Positions 25,537 to 34,544 are shown, counted from the first letter of the stretch. The stretch is 64,000 nucleotides of DNA from Amycolatopsis sp. (GCF_025464955.1 NZ_JAODNM010000124.1:186001-250000), one strand, 5' to 3'. The notes: generated by a model not told the origin, from the sequence alone. Translations and numbers: made by a program.

Positions 25537-25703
25537 TGCACGCGCAGCACACCCCGACTTGGCAGAAGAGCAGCTACAGCAACACCAAGGACGACTGCGT
25601 TGAGATCGCGCTGGACCCGGCCGACATGGGCATCCGCGACTCCAAAGCCCCCCACGCCGGTGCTCTGCACGTGTCCCCCCTCGCCTGGCACTCGTTCCTC
25701 TAG
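25536..25703 (+). CDS. DUF397 small protein
   Basis: 55-residue protein with the DUF397 pattern: TWQKSSYSNTKDDCVEIAL, then IRDSKAP and a final LHVSPLAWHSFL. These small proteins are normally partners of XRE/DUF5753 regulators in actinobacteria; only a remnant of such a partner is seen upstream. The ATG at 25536 follows GAAGGAG (25522-25528). Too short for most gene callers. Confidence 0.82.
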   Translation: MHAQHTPTWQKSSYSNTKDDCVEIALDPADMGIRDSKAPHAGALHVSPLAWHSFL

Positions 25704-25852
25704 GACGCCGTAACTCCTGCTTAATGGCCTGACCTCGCCAAACGCACAATCTCGTGGGTTTGGTCCACTCTGCGTGCCTAACGTGTTATTTTGCGTAGTG
25801 CATAGTTTGGCGCGCAACTGGGCCGAATGGGTGAACGAGGGGTGGGGACTCC

Positions 25853-26302
25853 ATGGCAGACGATGCTGGGCAGACAACCGGGGTAGTGGTCGGCAAGATC
25901 GACACAGCGGGTGACATCTTCGCCAAGTTCAACTTCTGGAACACCGACAGCCCCGCCGGAGGCTCTACCCCGGCCGGCGGCCAAGGGTTCAGCATGAGCG
26001 CCGACGAGATGCACGCCATGCTCACCAAAGCCAAAGCCACCCGACAACTCATCCAAGCCCAGTTCCTTCCAGCTGAGAGGCTGAGCCAGGGGGTACCGCC
26101 CGCGAATGAACCCGCCAGCAACGGGGCAGTGCTCGGCCAGAACGGCGTCAACGACACCGGACGCTACTACCAAGGCCACCTCCACATCCAGAACCAGCAC
26201 TATTCATCGTTGATCCAGAAACTAGAATCGGCCCTCGGGGAGACCGTGGAAGCCGATGATCAGGCAGCCGACGCGGCGAACAAGACAGGTGGAGTACTTT
26301 GA
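25853..26302 (+). CDS. Putative WXG-like ESX-associated protein
   Basis: 149-residue protein that opens a four-gene operon of ESX-related genes. The N-terminal half has a glycine/proline-rich loop; the second half is two probable helices (MSADEMHAMLTKAKATRQLI and NQHYSSLIQKLESALGETVE) like a WXG hairpin, but the WXG motif itself is not seen (only FNFWNTD). No signal peptide. The stop overlaps the next start (ATGA-type, 26302). The low-GC interval before it (25704-25852) probably holds the promoter. Function unknown. Confidence 0.65.
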   Translation: MADDAGQTTGVVVGKIDTAGDIFAKFNFWNTDSPAGGSTPAGGQGFSMSADEMHAMLTKAKATRQLIQAQFLPAERLSQGVPPANEPASNGAVLGQNGVNDTGRYYQGHLHIQNQHYSSLIQKLESALGETVEADDQAADAANKTGGVL

Positions 26303-26946
26303 TGGTCCGTCGGTACGGTCTGACCGCTACAGCACTGGTTGTGGGAGCAGTGTTGCTCTCGGCGTGTTCCAACAGCACGGTAACCGGGGTGGCCAATACA
26401 CCCTCGGCCGCGCCAAGCGATCCATCTTCGTCGTCCAATGCTGCGGTGCCGCACAGCGGCGCACCCAAAGTGCAGAACCCTTTGCCTGCCAAAGTGCTTG
26501 GCGGCAGTCCCTGCGACACAGCATTTACCGCCGCTCAGCTGACTCATTTTCTTGGTCCGACCACCCCGCCGAAGGCGACCACAGATCAGCTTGGCACTGC
26601 GTGCCTCTGGCAAAACGAGGCTGGCAACGGTTCGGGGCTCTCTGTCGGCTACCAAACCAAGGTTCACGATGGCATCAGCCTGGCATACCAGACAGTAGAG
26701 CCTACGGCTTCCCGCTGGGTGGTACTCGACTCCGTCCAGGGTTATCCAGCCATTGGGTACGTGTCGCAACACGTCGACCCCAGCGCCAAAGATAACTGCG
26801 TGATCGTGGTCGGTATCAGCGATGAACTGGCTTATTCTATTTCGCTGGGGCTCAGCGATGGTGCAATCGCCCAGCACAAGGACGCATGTCTGTCTGGCCG
26901 TGATGTTGCTGACGCGATGATGACAAATATGAAGGCGAGGGCCTGA
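26302..26946 (+). CDS. DUF3558-like lipoprotein
   Basis: 214-residue lipoprotein. The signal peptide LTATALVVGAVLLSAC ends in a lipobox (LSAC) with the lipidated Cys near residue 22. A Ser/Pro/Ala-rich linker follows, then a domain reading PCDTAFTAAQLTHFLG, ACLWQN and a final DACLSGRDVADAMM, which is the DUF3558 pattern (PC.L....v...lG, C.w). It is held between two ESX-related genes with 1-base overlaps on both sides. Function unknown. Confidence 0.8.
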   Translation: MVRRYGLTATALVVGAVLLSACSNSTVTGVANTPSAAPSDPSSSSNAAVPHSGAPKVQNPLPAKVLGGSPCDTAFTAAQLTHFLGPTTPPKATTDQLGTACLWQNEAGNGSGLSVGYQTKVHDGISLAYQTVEPTASRWVVLDSVQGYPAIGYVSQHVDPSAKDNCVIVVGISDELAYSISLGLSDGAIAQHKDACLSGRDVADAMMTNMKARA

Positions 26947-28367
26947 TGGGTCTCCTCGGTGACGTGATGGACGCCGCGAAGCACATCGGGTCGGGCGCCG
27001 CTCACCTGGTCGAATCAGGCGCCAAGGACCTGAGCAACATTGTGACTGGGGCTGGGGCAGGCTTGCTTCTCGGTGGTCCCGCGGGAGCGCTGATCGGCGG
27101 TTATCTGGGTTCCCAGGCCGGTGGTGGGGCGAACAATCCGACCGTCGGTGGACTGGGACCGGGCGATCTCGTCCAGCGGGTCATGCAAGGCCCTGGCACG
27201 ACCTCTTTGCAGGACGTCCACCAAGCCGGTGTCGAGCAGTCCAAGGCCCAGGACCAGATCGAGTCCGGTAGTCGTGATCTGATGTCCGGGTTGGAATCGG
27301 CCTGGACCGGCAGTGGTTCGGATGCCGCACGGGCGAGTATCCAGCCGCTGGCCGACACGGCGGCGTCCGCTTCGGCGACTTTGCAGCGGAATTCCTCGTT
27401 GGCGCAGGATCAGATCGGCCAGTTCGAGTCGATGAAGAATTCGCTCCACCAGGACGTCACGAATACCGCTCCCGAAAGAAGCGCCTGGGACGTCGGTACT
27501 CCGTGGAACACCAGCACCGAAGACGCGATCAACGATCACAACCAGAAAGCCCAGGAAAACCTCGCCCGCTACACCGACTATTCGAGCCAGTCGACGGCGA
27601 ACACCGGCTCACGGACCATCGACTACGGCCAGTTGGCACAGTCCCAGATCGGCGACGTCACGCTTGCCCCCACTTCGCTGACGCCGCCCCCCGGCCCCAC
27701 CCATGGCCCAGGCGGCGGACCCACGCACGGCCCCGGCGGTGGGCTCACCGAATACAAGCATTCGCCGCCACCCAGCGGACCCCCTCCCGGTGGACCTCCG
27801 ACTCCTGGTCCGGGAAACCAGCCCGGCACCTCCGGACTGCCCTCGGGCGGCACCGTGGCCGCGGGCTACACCCCGCCGCCGACCTCGGGCGGGTTCCAGC
27901 CGGGCGGCTTCGGTCCGGGCGGATTCGGCCCCGGTGCGAATGGTGGTAACTCGACGTACTCCCCCGGCGGCTTCGGCGGTGGGGGCGCGGGATTCGGTCC
28001 GATGGGCGGCGGCTTTGGCGGCGGCTCAAGTGGTTCGGGCGGCGGCTACGGCAGTGGCTCAAGCAGTGGCTCAAGCAGTGGAGCCGGTGCGGGCTCGGCA
28101 GGCGCCGGTCGAGGCCTCGCGGGTGGAACGAGCTCGGGTGCCGGTGCACCGGGCGAGTCGGCTGGGCGACCCGGCGGATCGGGCAGCGCGAGCGGCTCCG
28201 CGGCACCCGGCAAGGCCGGGACGAGCGGCATGGGCGGCGCCGGAAAAGGCAAGGGCGAAGGCGGCGAAGACGCCGAGCACAGCCGTCCGTCGTACCTGAT
28301 GGAAGCCGACACCGACGAGATCTTCGGCAGTGACGAGCGGACAGCACCGCCCGTCATCGGTCTGTAG
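26946..28367 (+). CDS. Long WXG/PPE-like ESX protein with Pro/Gly linker
   Basis: 473-residue putative type VII secretion substrate. The N-terminus has a glycine-rich hydrophobic patch (GAGAGLLLGGPAGALIGGYL). A helical WXG-like domain (residues about 70-180) contains LMSGLESAWTGSGSDAARAS. Then comes a long Pro/Gly/Ser linker with PTHGPGGG repeats, and a short conserved tail RPSYLMEADTDEIFGSDERT ending PPVIGL. The same tail ends the convergent gene at 29143. It overlaps the lipoprotein stop by 1 base. Confidence 0.75.
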   Translation: MGLLGDVMDAAKHIGSGAAHLVESGAKDLSNIVTGAGAGLLLGGPAGALIGGYLGSQAGGGANNPTVGGLGPGDLVQRVMQGPGTTSLQDVHQAGVEQSKAQDQIESGSRDLMSGLESAWTGSGSDAARASIQPLADTAASASATLQRNSSLAQDQIGQFESMKNSLHQDVTNTAPERSAWDVGTPWNTSTEDAINDHNQKAQENLARYTDYSSQSTANTGSRTIDYGQLAQSQIGDVTLAPTSLTPPPGPTHGPGGGPTHGPGGGLTEYKHSPPPSGPPPGGPPTPGPGNQPGTSGLPSGGTVAAGYTPPPTSGGFQPGGFGPGGFGPGANGGNSTYSPGGFGGGGAGFGPMGGGFGGGSSGSGGGYGSGSSSGSSSGAGAGSAGAGRGLAGGTSSGAGAPGESAGRPGGSGSASGSAAPGKAGTSGMGGAGKGKGEGGEDAEHSRPSYLMEADTDEIFGSDERTAPPVIGL

Positions 28368-28379
28368 CCGGGCGACGAG

Positions 28380-29140
28380 GTGCTCCTCAACCGACCGGTT
28401 TACCTGCCAAAAGCCGTGCTGCTGAAGGTCTGGGAATGGGAAGGCCACGGCAGCCCGCCCGCGGTCTTCGGCCCGGACAACTACTGGCTCGGCGACGAGA
28501 CCAAGAAACAGTACGAGGACAAGGTGCTCGACGTGCTCGTGGGCCTGGGGCTCGGTGCGGGCGGCACCGTAACCAAGGAGTTCCGTGAGGTTCTCCGCGT
28601 GCTGGCTCAAGGGACGCAGCAGTTCAGCGCTTGGCTGGGCAGCGTGGAGACCGACGAATCGGCGGGGACGCTCGTCTCCGTCCGCGGGTCCGACGCCGTT
28701 CGGCTCGTTCGCCAGGACGACAGGGTGCGCCTAGATTCCGTCGCCGTCGAGTACCCCGCGGAGTCGTTGGTCGGTCTGCTGCCACCGGTGCCGCCGGTGC
28801 GGATGGACCCGATCACCGTTCCGAACGCCCGGTTCGGTCCTCGGAAACCGCGCGCCGACGAGCCGTACGAGCTGAAGGTGTCCACCGGGTACGCGCCGCC
28901 TGACCCCGCGCGCCGGGCGAAGGACCTCGCTGCCGGCAAGCGATCCGGCGTCCACCAGTTCTACGCGACGAAGGCCGGCGGCCGGAGTAAACCGTTGACA
29001 GTGCTGACATCCTCGGCGAAGGCAGGCTACTGACGTACGTCTTCGAACGGCCACGCGAGGAAGCGATGGTCAGCTTCCAGCCAGGCACCAGGGAAAACGT
29101 GACTCGGGCGCTCTACTCGACTTTCGCCGGGATGCGGTAG
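28380..29140 (+). pseudogene. EspG-family ESX chaperone, frameshifted
   Basis: EspG homologue, predicted chaperone for PE/PPE-like ESX substrates. The first frame (GTG 28380 to TGA 29033, 217 residues) begins with LPKAVLLKVWEWEGHGSPP and aligns along its length with the EspG at 30797. Near 28990-29010 the similarity jumps to the -1 frame, which continues DILGEGRLLTYVFERPREEA and ends at TAG 29138-29140. That tail matches the C-terminus of the second EspG. A one-base deletion, a sequencing error or a -1 shift would explain it; no standard slippery heptamer is evident. Confidence 0.75.
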
Positions 29141-29142
29141 CG

Positions 29143-30588
29143 CTACTCGCCGATGACCGGAGGCGAGGTGCGCTCGTTGGTACCGAACACCTCGTCCGGA
29201 TCGCCTTCGACGAGGTAGGTCGGACGCTGGTGCTCCTGGTCTTCCTCGCCCTTGCCACCGCGGCCGCCACCCATTCCGCCGGACGCGCCGGTTTTCCCCG
29301 GGGTGGACCCCATTCCCCGGCCCGCGGCCGACTCGGCCGCACCGACTCCGCCCGGTTTCGCCGCGCCTGAGCCGCTGCCCGCGGCCGGCTCGGAAGAGCC
29401 GCCAGACAACGAGCCGCTGCCGCCGGGACCGAACCCGCCACGCCCGAGCTTGCTGTTGTACTCCTCGGCGTCGCCGAAGCCGCCCATGCCGCCGCCCATT
29501 CCGCCCATCGGCATCGGGCCCATTCCGCCCATTCCGCTGTTGTTGCTAGCGGCAGGCGGCGGAGCGATGTTGGCCTGCGGCTGGAAGCTCTGGGCGCTGG
29601 TATGTCCTTGCCCCAGGTTCACGCCTCCAGTGGTGTTGCCCGGCTGAAGCTGTTGCTGGGTACCAGCATCGGTCGACTTGCCCTGCGACGCGCTACTACT
29701 CGACGTGCCTCCGCCACCGCCGGCGGAGGAGAAGTCGGAGGAGGAGTGTGTGCCACCGCCGCCGGTCGGCATCGGGTTGTTCGTACCGCCGCCGCCGGTC
29801 GCGGCGAACTTCGGCGGGTCGGCGAACACCGGCTGCTTCGACGCGGCGGTGTAGAGGTCCTTGTCGTACTGCGACAGCACGCCGGCGGCCTCTTCGTGGG
29901 CTTTTTGGCTCTGCTGCTGCAGTTTGAACGAGTCGCCGACCGCGGTGCCCATATCGAGCGGTCCGGCGGTGGCCCATTTCTTGAACTCGTCGTTCCAGCT
30001 GAACGGGACCGGGTCCGGCATCTTGCTCTTGGCCGCCGCGGCGGCGTTGCTCTGCTCGTAGATGGTCTCGGCGGCGAGCTGCGCGTTCTGCGAGTTCGCG
30101 TCCGACCATTTGGTGAGACTGCTGAAGTACCCGCGGGCGGCCTCGGCCGAGTCGCCTTCCCAGGCGCCTTGCGACTTGTTGACCGCGGCGTTGAACTTCG
30201 TGCCGAAGTTGTCGAACGCCTTCTGGACGCCGGCGTACGCGTTGGAGACGTCGGTGACCTGGCCGGTGTTGAGGTTGGTGTTGACGTACTGCTTCAGCTG
30301 GGCGTGGTCGGTGCCCAGGTACAGCCCGTCGGAGGCCTGCAGACCCGGGACGAACTCGACGTCGTGCCCGGACGACAGGGTCGTGACGTTCTTCGTGCCG
30401 ATCGCGGCGGCCCGCTGCTTGCCCGCGTTTTCGGCCTGGCTCCGCTTGAAGTCGTTAAGCAGGTTGCCGAACCAGCTGCCGTCGTCGGGATACCCCGCGT
30501 CGGCCTGCTGCTGCAGATACTGCTCACGGGCCGCCGGAGGCATGTCCGCAAGCTGCTGCTGGCTCTTCGGCGGCTGCGGCGCTGTCAT
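29143..30588 (-). CDS. Long PPE/WXG-like ESX protein with conserved tail
   Basis: 481-residue putative ESX substrate. Residues about 85-260 form a helical PPE/WXG-like domain (NKSQGAWEGDSAEAARGYFS has the W-x-G turn). A glycine-rich, low-complexity linker (GGMGPMPMGGMGGGMGGFGD) follows, and the C-terminal tail RPTYLVEGDPDEVFGTNERT, ending PPVIGE, is nearly the same as in the protein at 26946. No signal peptide. It converges on the frameshifted espG with a 2-base gap. ATG at 30588. Confidence 0.78.
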   Translation of the reverse strand: MTAPQPPKSQQQLADMPPAAREQYLQQQADAGYPDDGSWFGNLLNDFKRSQAENAGKQRAAAIGTKNVTTLSSGHDVEFVPGLQASDGLYLGTDHAQLKQYVNTNLNTGQVTDVSNAYAGVQKAFDNFGTKFNAAVNKSQGAWEGDSAEAARGYFSSLTKWSDANSQNAQLAAETIYEQSNAAAAAKSKMPDPVPFSWNDEFKKWATAGPLDMGTAVGDSFKLQQQSQKAHEEAAGVLSQYDKDLYTAASKQPVFADPPKFAATGGGGTNNPMPTGGGGTHSSSDFSSAGGGGGTSSSSASQGKSTDAGTQQQLQPGNTTGGVNLGQGHTSAQSFQPQANIAPPPAASNNSGMGGMGPMPMGGMGGGMGGFGDAEEYNSKLGRGGFGPGGSGSLSGGSSEPAAGSGSGAAKPGGVGAAESAAGRGMGSTPGKTGASGGMGGGRGGKGEEDQEHQRPTYLVEGDPDEVFGTNERTSPPVIGE

Positions 30589-30721
30589 CGCGCACCCCGC
30601 CCGCTGGTCTTGGCTAGAAAACGCATTACCGCCCCACAGTTTCGCCGTACAACGTCCGCGGCCGCATTCTACAAGCCGCGGCCGACCCGGGGCGACCGTT
30701 TCGCGAAGTGCCCCCCGCCGC

Positions 30722-30759
30722 TCGACCGCCGATCGACCGCCGATCGACCGCCGATCGAC
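30722..30759. repeat. Short tandem repeat, 11-bp unit
   Basis: Three and a half head-to-tail copies of TCGACCGCCGA in the 208-base interval between two minus-strand genes. It may lie in the promoter of the PPE-like gene or simply be replication slippage. Nothing else was recognised in 30589-30796. Confidence 0.8.
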
Positions 30760-30796
30760 ACTGTGACGCGGTGACTTTCGGGATGGTTCCCGCAGC

Positions 30797-31573
30797 CTAG
30801 AAATAGCCCTCGAGCTGCTCGAACAGCTGCTGCGCGATGCGTGCGTTGTCGGCCGGAGCGTAGGTCAGCCAGCTCTGGCCGTCGGCTGCCTCACGCGTGG
30901 TCATCAGGTACCGGCCGGTCTCCGTGTCGAACCAGGCGAGCGGGCTCAGGTCGGTCTCGCGACCATGGCGGCCCTGCACGAACGCGGTGAACTGACCGAC
31001 ACGCAGCTTCGGCTTCTCGAAGATCCGCTCGACGGACCGCAGCTGCGGCGAGACCCACCTCGGCGCGCTGACCTGCGAAAACGCGTTGTACCCGGCATCG
31101 TCCGGGCGGCGGTTGCGCGGCGGCGCGGGCGCGGGTTTGGCGACGGTGACCGACTGCCCCGGCGCGGCAGGCGTCAGCGGGATCAGGTCGACGATCGACG
31201 CGACGATCGAGGTGGGCCTGGTCTCTTCGAAGCGCAGCATGTTCTCGTCCTGGCGGACGACGATCGCGAACTGCCCGTCGGACGCCGCCCGGGCGAACAG
31301 CGCCTTTCCCCCGTCAAGACTGGCGGCGGCCGAGATCGACAGACGGGACCTCACGAACGTCGCCAGCCCCAGCTCGACGTCGGCGTCGAGGCGCCCGCCA
31401 CGCAGCACGCCCCGCGACTCGAGATCGCGGAACACCGCTTCGCGGATCTGTGCGCGCTGGGTGAATGTGGTGCCCAGGTGACCGACGGTGAACGGGAACG
31501 GGGCACGGCCCAAGTTCTCCTGCTCGAGCAGGATGTCCACGGCTGCCAGCGACAGCGAGAACGAGTACGGCAT
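30797..31573 (-). CDS. EspG-family ESX secretion chaperone
   Basis: 258-residue EspG homologue. It begins with MPYSFSLSLAAVDILLEQEN and PFPFTVGHLGTTFTQRAQIR, has the central strand VRSRLSISAAASLDGGKALF, and ends with YLMTTREAADGQSWLTYAP and ARIAQQLFEQLEGY, the usual EspG end. The ATG at 31573 is fixed by AGGTGAGG (31582-31589 on the minus strand), so the GTG at 31588 is rejected. It probably serves the PPE-like protein encoded 208 bases downstream. No ESX ATPase or pore gene is in the window. Confidence 0.83.
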   Translation of the reverse strand: MPYSFSLSLAAVDILLEQENLGRAPFPFTVGHLGTTFTQRAQIREAVFRDLESRGVLRGGRLDADVELGLATFVRSRLSISAAASLDGGKALFARAASDGQFAIVVRQDENMLRFEETRPTSIVASIVDLIPLTPAAPGQSVTVAKPAPAPPRNRRPDDAGYNAFSQVSAPRWVSPQLRSVERIFEKPKLRVGQFTAFVQGRHGRETDLSPLAWFDTETGRYLMTTREAADGQSWLTYAPADNARIAQQLFEQLEGYF

Positions 31574-31664
31574 CGCCAAAATCCTCACCTACCTGCGTCG
31601 AACGGTATCTCAGCCCTCAGCGAACCCGCTTGCCGCGACGCTCCCGCACTGATGTGGTGGTCGT

Positions 31665-31907
31665 ATGGCTGATCAAAAACCCGCACTCGTCCTGCATCTG
31701 GCCGCGGGCGGCGAACCACTGCTGTTCGCCGTCACCGACGAAGACGCCACAAAGTACGAGGAAAAACTGCCCGGACTCGTCAAGAGCAGCGCCATCGAGT
31801 CGGTCCAGACGAAGGACGGCTCCAAGGTCACGATCAACTTCGCGCACATCGCCGTCGCCTACATCGACGACCTGCAGCGCAAGGGCCGCGTTTTCGGCCT
31901 GCACTAG
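31665..31907 (+). CDS. Small conserved hypothetical protein
   Basis: 80-residue soluble protein (ALVLHLAAGGEPLLFAVTDE, then SKVTINFAHIAVAYIDDLQR). The pattern of strands and one helix is compact and the codon use is normal, so it is very likely real. No family was recognised. It is divergent from the second espG and convergent with glfT2 across a strong terminator. Confidence 0.72.
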   Translation: MADQKPALVLHLAAGGEPLLFAVTDEDATKYEEKLPGLVKSSAIESVQTKDGSKVTINFAHIAVAYIDDLQRKGRVFGLH

Positions 31908-31924
31908 AGGCCGCTCGCGACGTT

Positions 31925-31975
31925 CCCTCGGGGCCACCCTTGTGGCGTTCAAAGCCATAAGGGTGGCCCCGAGGG
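31925..31975. terminator. Bidirectional terminator hairpin
   Basis: Perfect 17-bp stem (31925-31941 with 31959-31975), extended inside by TGGC/GCCA pairing. It lies between convergent genes and carries no T-run. The arm GGGGCCACCCTT is unrelated to palindrome families A and B. Confidence 0.8.
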
Positions 31976-32004
31976 GTCCTTGACGCCCCTACAAGACGCG
32001 CGGA

Positions 32005-33939
32005 TCAAAGCTCGTAGAGCCGCTTCCAGTTTTCGCGGCTGGTCAGCTCCGGCATGGCGCGCTTGTACTGCTCCTGGACACCGGCGCCTTCCTTGCGCAG
32101 CCGGTTGATCACCTTGGCGCCGCGCCGGGCGAGGTCGAACATCTTCGCCCGGTCGTACTTCCGCACGCGGACGCCCTCCTGGTTGGCGTCGGTCACGACG
32201 GCGGTGTCGAACTGGGCCACGTGCCACCAGTTCGCCTCGTCGGTCGGGATGGCGCCGAGGGAGTGCTTGTGCCTGCCGAGGAGGCGGTCGAAGACGCGCT
32301 TGAGCAGGATGACGCGCTGCAGGCTGGGCCGCGGCGCGCTGTTGATGATCCCGATGTCGTTCGACGCGATCCCCGGCACGTCGGTGGCCGGGTGGCGCTT
32401 CGTCTCCGGGTACTCGTCGCGGATGCGGCGGATGTCCTTCATCGCGGCGACACCGCCGTCACGCAGGATCTCCGGGCCCTCGAGGAAGTCCTCGACGGCC
32501 TTGATCAGCGTGGCCGAGAGGCCGTACTGCATCCCGAGCAGGTACCTGATCAGCTGCGCGACGAGCACACGCGAAAGCAGGTTGAGGTTGAACGGGCTGT
32601 GCAGTGCCGCGGTGATGATCGAGTTGCGCAGGTTGAAGTACCGGTGCCACTCGTCCCAGTCCTTCCAGTGGAAGTCGGCGTGCCAGACGCCAGCGCCGGG
32701 AAGGGTGACTGTGGGGAAGCCGTGCTCGCGGGCGCGGTAGCTGTACTCGGCGTCGTCCCACTGGAAGAAGAACGGCATCGGGTACCCGGTGGCTTTGACG
32801 ATCTCGTACGGGATCAGGCAGGACCACCAGCCGTTGTACCCGGCGTCGAGGCGACGCTCCTGGCGGTTCGGTTTGAGGGTCTCCTCGTCCACGCCGAGCA
32901 GGTCCGCGGTGGACAGGCTGTGCTCGACCGGCTGGCCGGGCTCGAGGGTGTTCAAGTTGGCGTACTCGGCGCCGACGTGCAGCTGGTTCGGGTGCAGCAG
33001 GTTCAGCATCTGGCCGCCGACGATGATCGGGTTCGCCGAGCGGTTGGAGAACGCCGTCATCCGGATCACCAGGTCCGGCTCGAGCAGCACGTCGTCGTCC
33101 ATGAACAGGACGTTCGCGTGCTCGGTCTCGGTGTGCCCGGCGACCTCGTAGAGGCCGCGGGTGAACCCGCCGGCGCCGCCGAGGTTCGGCTGGATGATGT
33201 AGTGCAGCTTCTCGCCGAGGTCCTTCGCGACCTGCGCGAACCCGTCGCGGGAGTCGACCCGGTCGGTGCCCTGGTCGGCCACGTAGATGGCGTCGAGGGT
33301 GTCCAGCGAGGAGATGTCCCCGGCGAGGGCCCGCAGGTTGGCGAGGCAGTCGTCGGCGCGGTTCATCGTGCAGATGGTGACCGCAGTCGGCCGGATCTTC
33401 TCCGGCGCCTCGACCGTCCAGCGCACCTGCTCGATGGTCAGCGTCTGGCCGCCCTCGGTCTCGAGGTCGAGCCAGAGCGCGCCGCCGTCGTAGAACCGGT
33501 CCAGCTTGGCGGTGAGCGACACGGCCAGCGCCTTCGCGCCGACGATGTTCTGCGCCGCGACGACCCGAGCGTCGCCCTCGACGTCGGAAGCGCCGACCGT
33601 GAGGAGGCCGTCACCGGAGACGACTGCCTCGACGGTGACGTCCTTCGCGGTGGTCCAGCGCTGCCAGTAGCTGGCCGGGAAGCGGCCGAAGTAGGTGTTG
33701 CCGGACACCTTCGAACCGGGCTCGACGCGGACACTCGTCCGGTCGCGCACGACCGTGCCCCACTCGAGCTCGGCGTACATGTCCTTGCTGATCACCGGCG
33801 ACGGGCCGGCGTACAGCCCACGCTGCGCGGTGAGCCTGCCCTGCGGAGCACGCTCGGCGAAGGTCGTCTCGTCAGCGGCCGACACGCTGGGGCCTGCCGT
33901 TGGGGCGGCCGCGGTCACGGCTCCTGCTTTGCCGGGCAT
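32005..33939 (-). CDS. glfT2: GlfT2: galactan polymerase
   Basis: Polymerising bifunctional beta-(1,5)/(1,6) galactofuranosyltransferase. Its 644 residues match the mycobacterial enzyme (~637). The N-terminal beta domain is followed by the GT-A core: TICTMNRADDCLANLRAL, IQPNLGGAGGFTRGLYEV, the metal motif FMDDDV, GWWSCLIPYE, WDDAEYSYR and the catalytic-base region GVWHADFHWKDWDEWHRYF. The C-terminal helices contain YLLGMQYGLSATLIKAVEDF. It acts at the inner membrane face. GtrA-like gene 33946 precedes it on the same strand with a 6-base gap. Confidence 0.95.
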   Translation of the reverse strand: MPGKAGAVTAAAPTAGPSVSAADETTFAERAPQGRLTAQRGLYAGPSPVISKDMYAELEWGTVVRDRTSVRVEPGSKVSGNTYFGRFPASYWQRWTTAKDVTVEAVVSGDGLLTVGASDVEGDARVVAAQNIVGAKALAVSLTAKLDRFYDGGALWLDLETEGGQTLTIEQVRWTVEAPEKIRPTAVTICTMNRADDCLANLRALAGDISSLDTLDAIYVADQGTDRVDSRDGFAQVAKDLGEKLHYIIQPNLGGAGGFTRGLYEVAGHTETEHANVLFMDDDVLLEPDLVIRMTAFSNRSANPIIVGGQMLNLLHPNQLHVGAEYANLNTLEPGQPVEHSLSTADLLGVDEETLKPNRQERRLDAGYNGWWSCLIPYEIVKATGYPMPFFFQWDDAEYSYRAREHGFPTVTLPGAGVWHADFHWKDWDEWHRYFNLRNSIITAALHSPFNLNLLSRVLVAQLIRYLLGMQYGLSATLIKAVEDFLEGPEILRDGGVAAMKDIRRIRDEYPETKRHPATDVPGIASNDIGIINSAPRPSLQRVILLKRVFDRLLGRHKHSLGAIPTDEANWWHVAQFDTAVVTDANQEGVRVRKYDRAKMFDLARRGAKVINRLRKEGAGVQEQYKRAMPELTSRENWKRLYEL

Positions 33940-33945
33940 AGATCC

Positions 33946-34443
33946 TCAGTTCTCCTCTAGTGGCTTTTCAAGAACGGGGGTTTTCTCAGGTGCGGGCTCG
34001 CGGAAAACAACCCACTTGAGCATCACGAAATTGATCACGGTCGCGGTTGCCTGGGAAACGACCCAACCGAGGGTGCTCTTCCACGTCGACTCTGGCAGAA
34101 GACTCAGCATCAGGCCATTCACACTCACCGCGACGAAGAACGTCACCGTGTAAAGCGCCACAAAACTCCCGATCTGGGCGGCGCCGGTCTTGCGCCCACC
34201 TGCGAACGTGAATTTGCGGTTAAGAAAATAGGCAGTGGTGGTACCGATGATGAAACTGATCGCCCTGGCGACGTCGACCCATGGTGACGCGGACATCCCG
34301 AGCGCGCGCAGGCCCTGGTAGGTGCCGAAATCGAGCAGCGCGCAGCAACCACCGATCACCGCGAAGCGGATGAGCTGCCCGAGCAGCCCGGGAGCGGCCG
34401 GTTTTTCCGCCGTCACACTCGCCTGGGGGTTGGTCGCCACCAC
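33946..34443 (-). CDS. GtrA-family membrane protein (Rv3789-like)
   Basis: 165-residue protein with four membrane helices of the GtrA family: RFAVIGGCCALLDFGTYQGL, AISFIIGTTTAYFLNRKFTF, a third starting FVALYTVTFFVAVS, and ATATVINFVMLKWVVFRE. In mycobacteria the homologue next to dprE1 (Rv3789) has been proposed as a flippase or accessory protein for decaprenyl-phospho-arabinose. The position here, back to back with dprE1, agrees. GTG start at 34443. Confidence 0.88.
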   Translation of the reverse strand: MVATNPQASVTAEKPAAPGLLGQLIRFAVIGGCCALLDFGTYQGLRALGMSASPWVDVARAISFIIGTTTAYFLNRKFTFAGGRKTGAAQIGSFVALYTVTFFVAVSVNGLMLSLLPESTWKSTLGWVVSQATATVINFVMLKWVVFREPAPEKTPVLEKPLEEN

Positions 34444-34544
34444 TGCTCTACCTCACGGATTTCGATCGGCTGGAGCTTGAAGTGTAGAAGCGGGCACTTC
34501 AGGGGCATGTCTCGGGCGGGGTTCGGCACCATTACGCTGGTCGC

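Noticed and set aside
30722..30759. CRISPR-like array
   Set aside because: The repeats are 11 bp, directly adjacent without spacers, and there are only three and a half copies; no cas genes are in the window.
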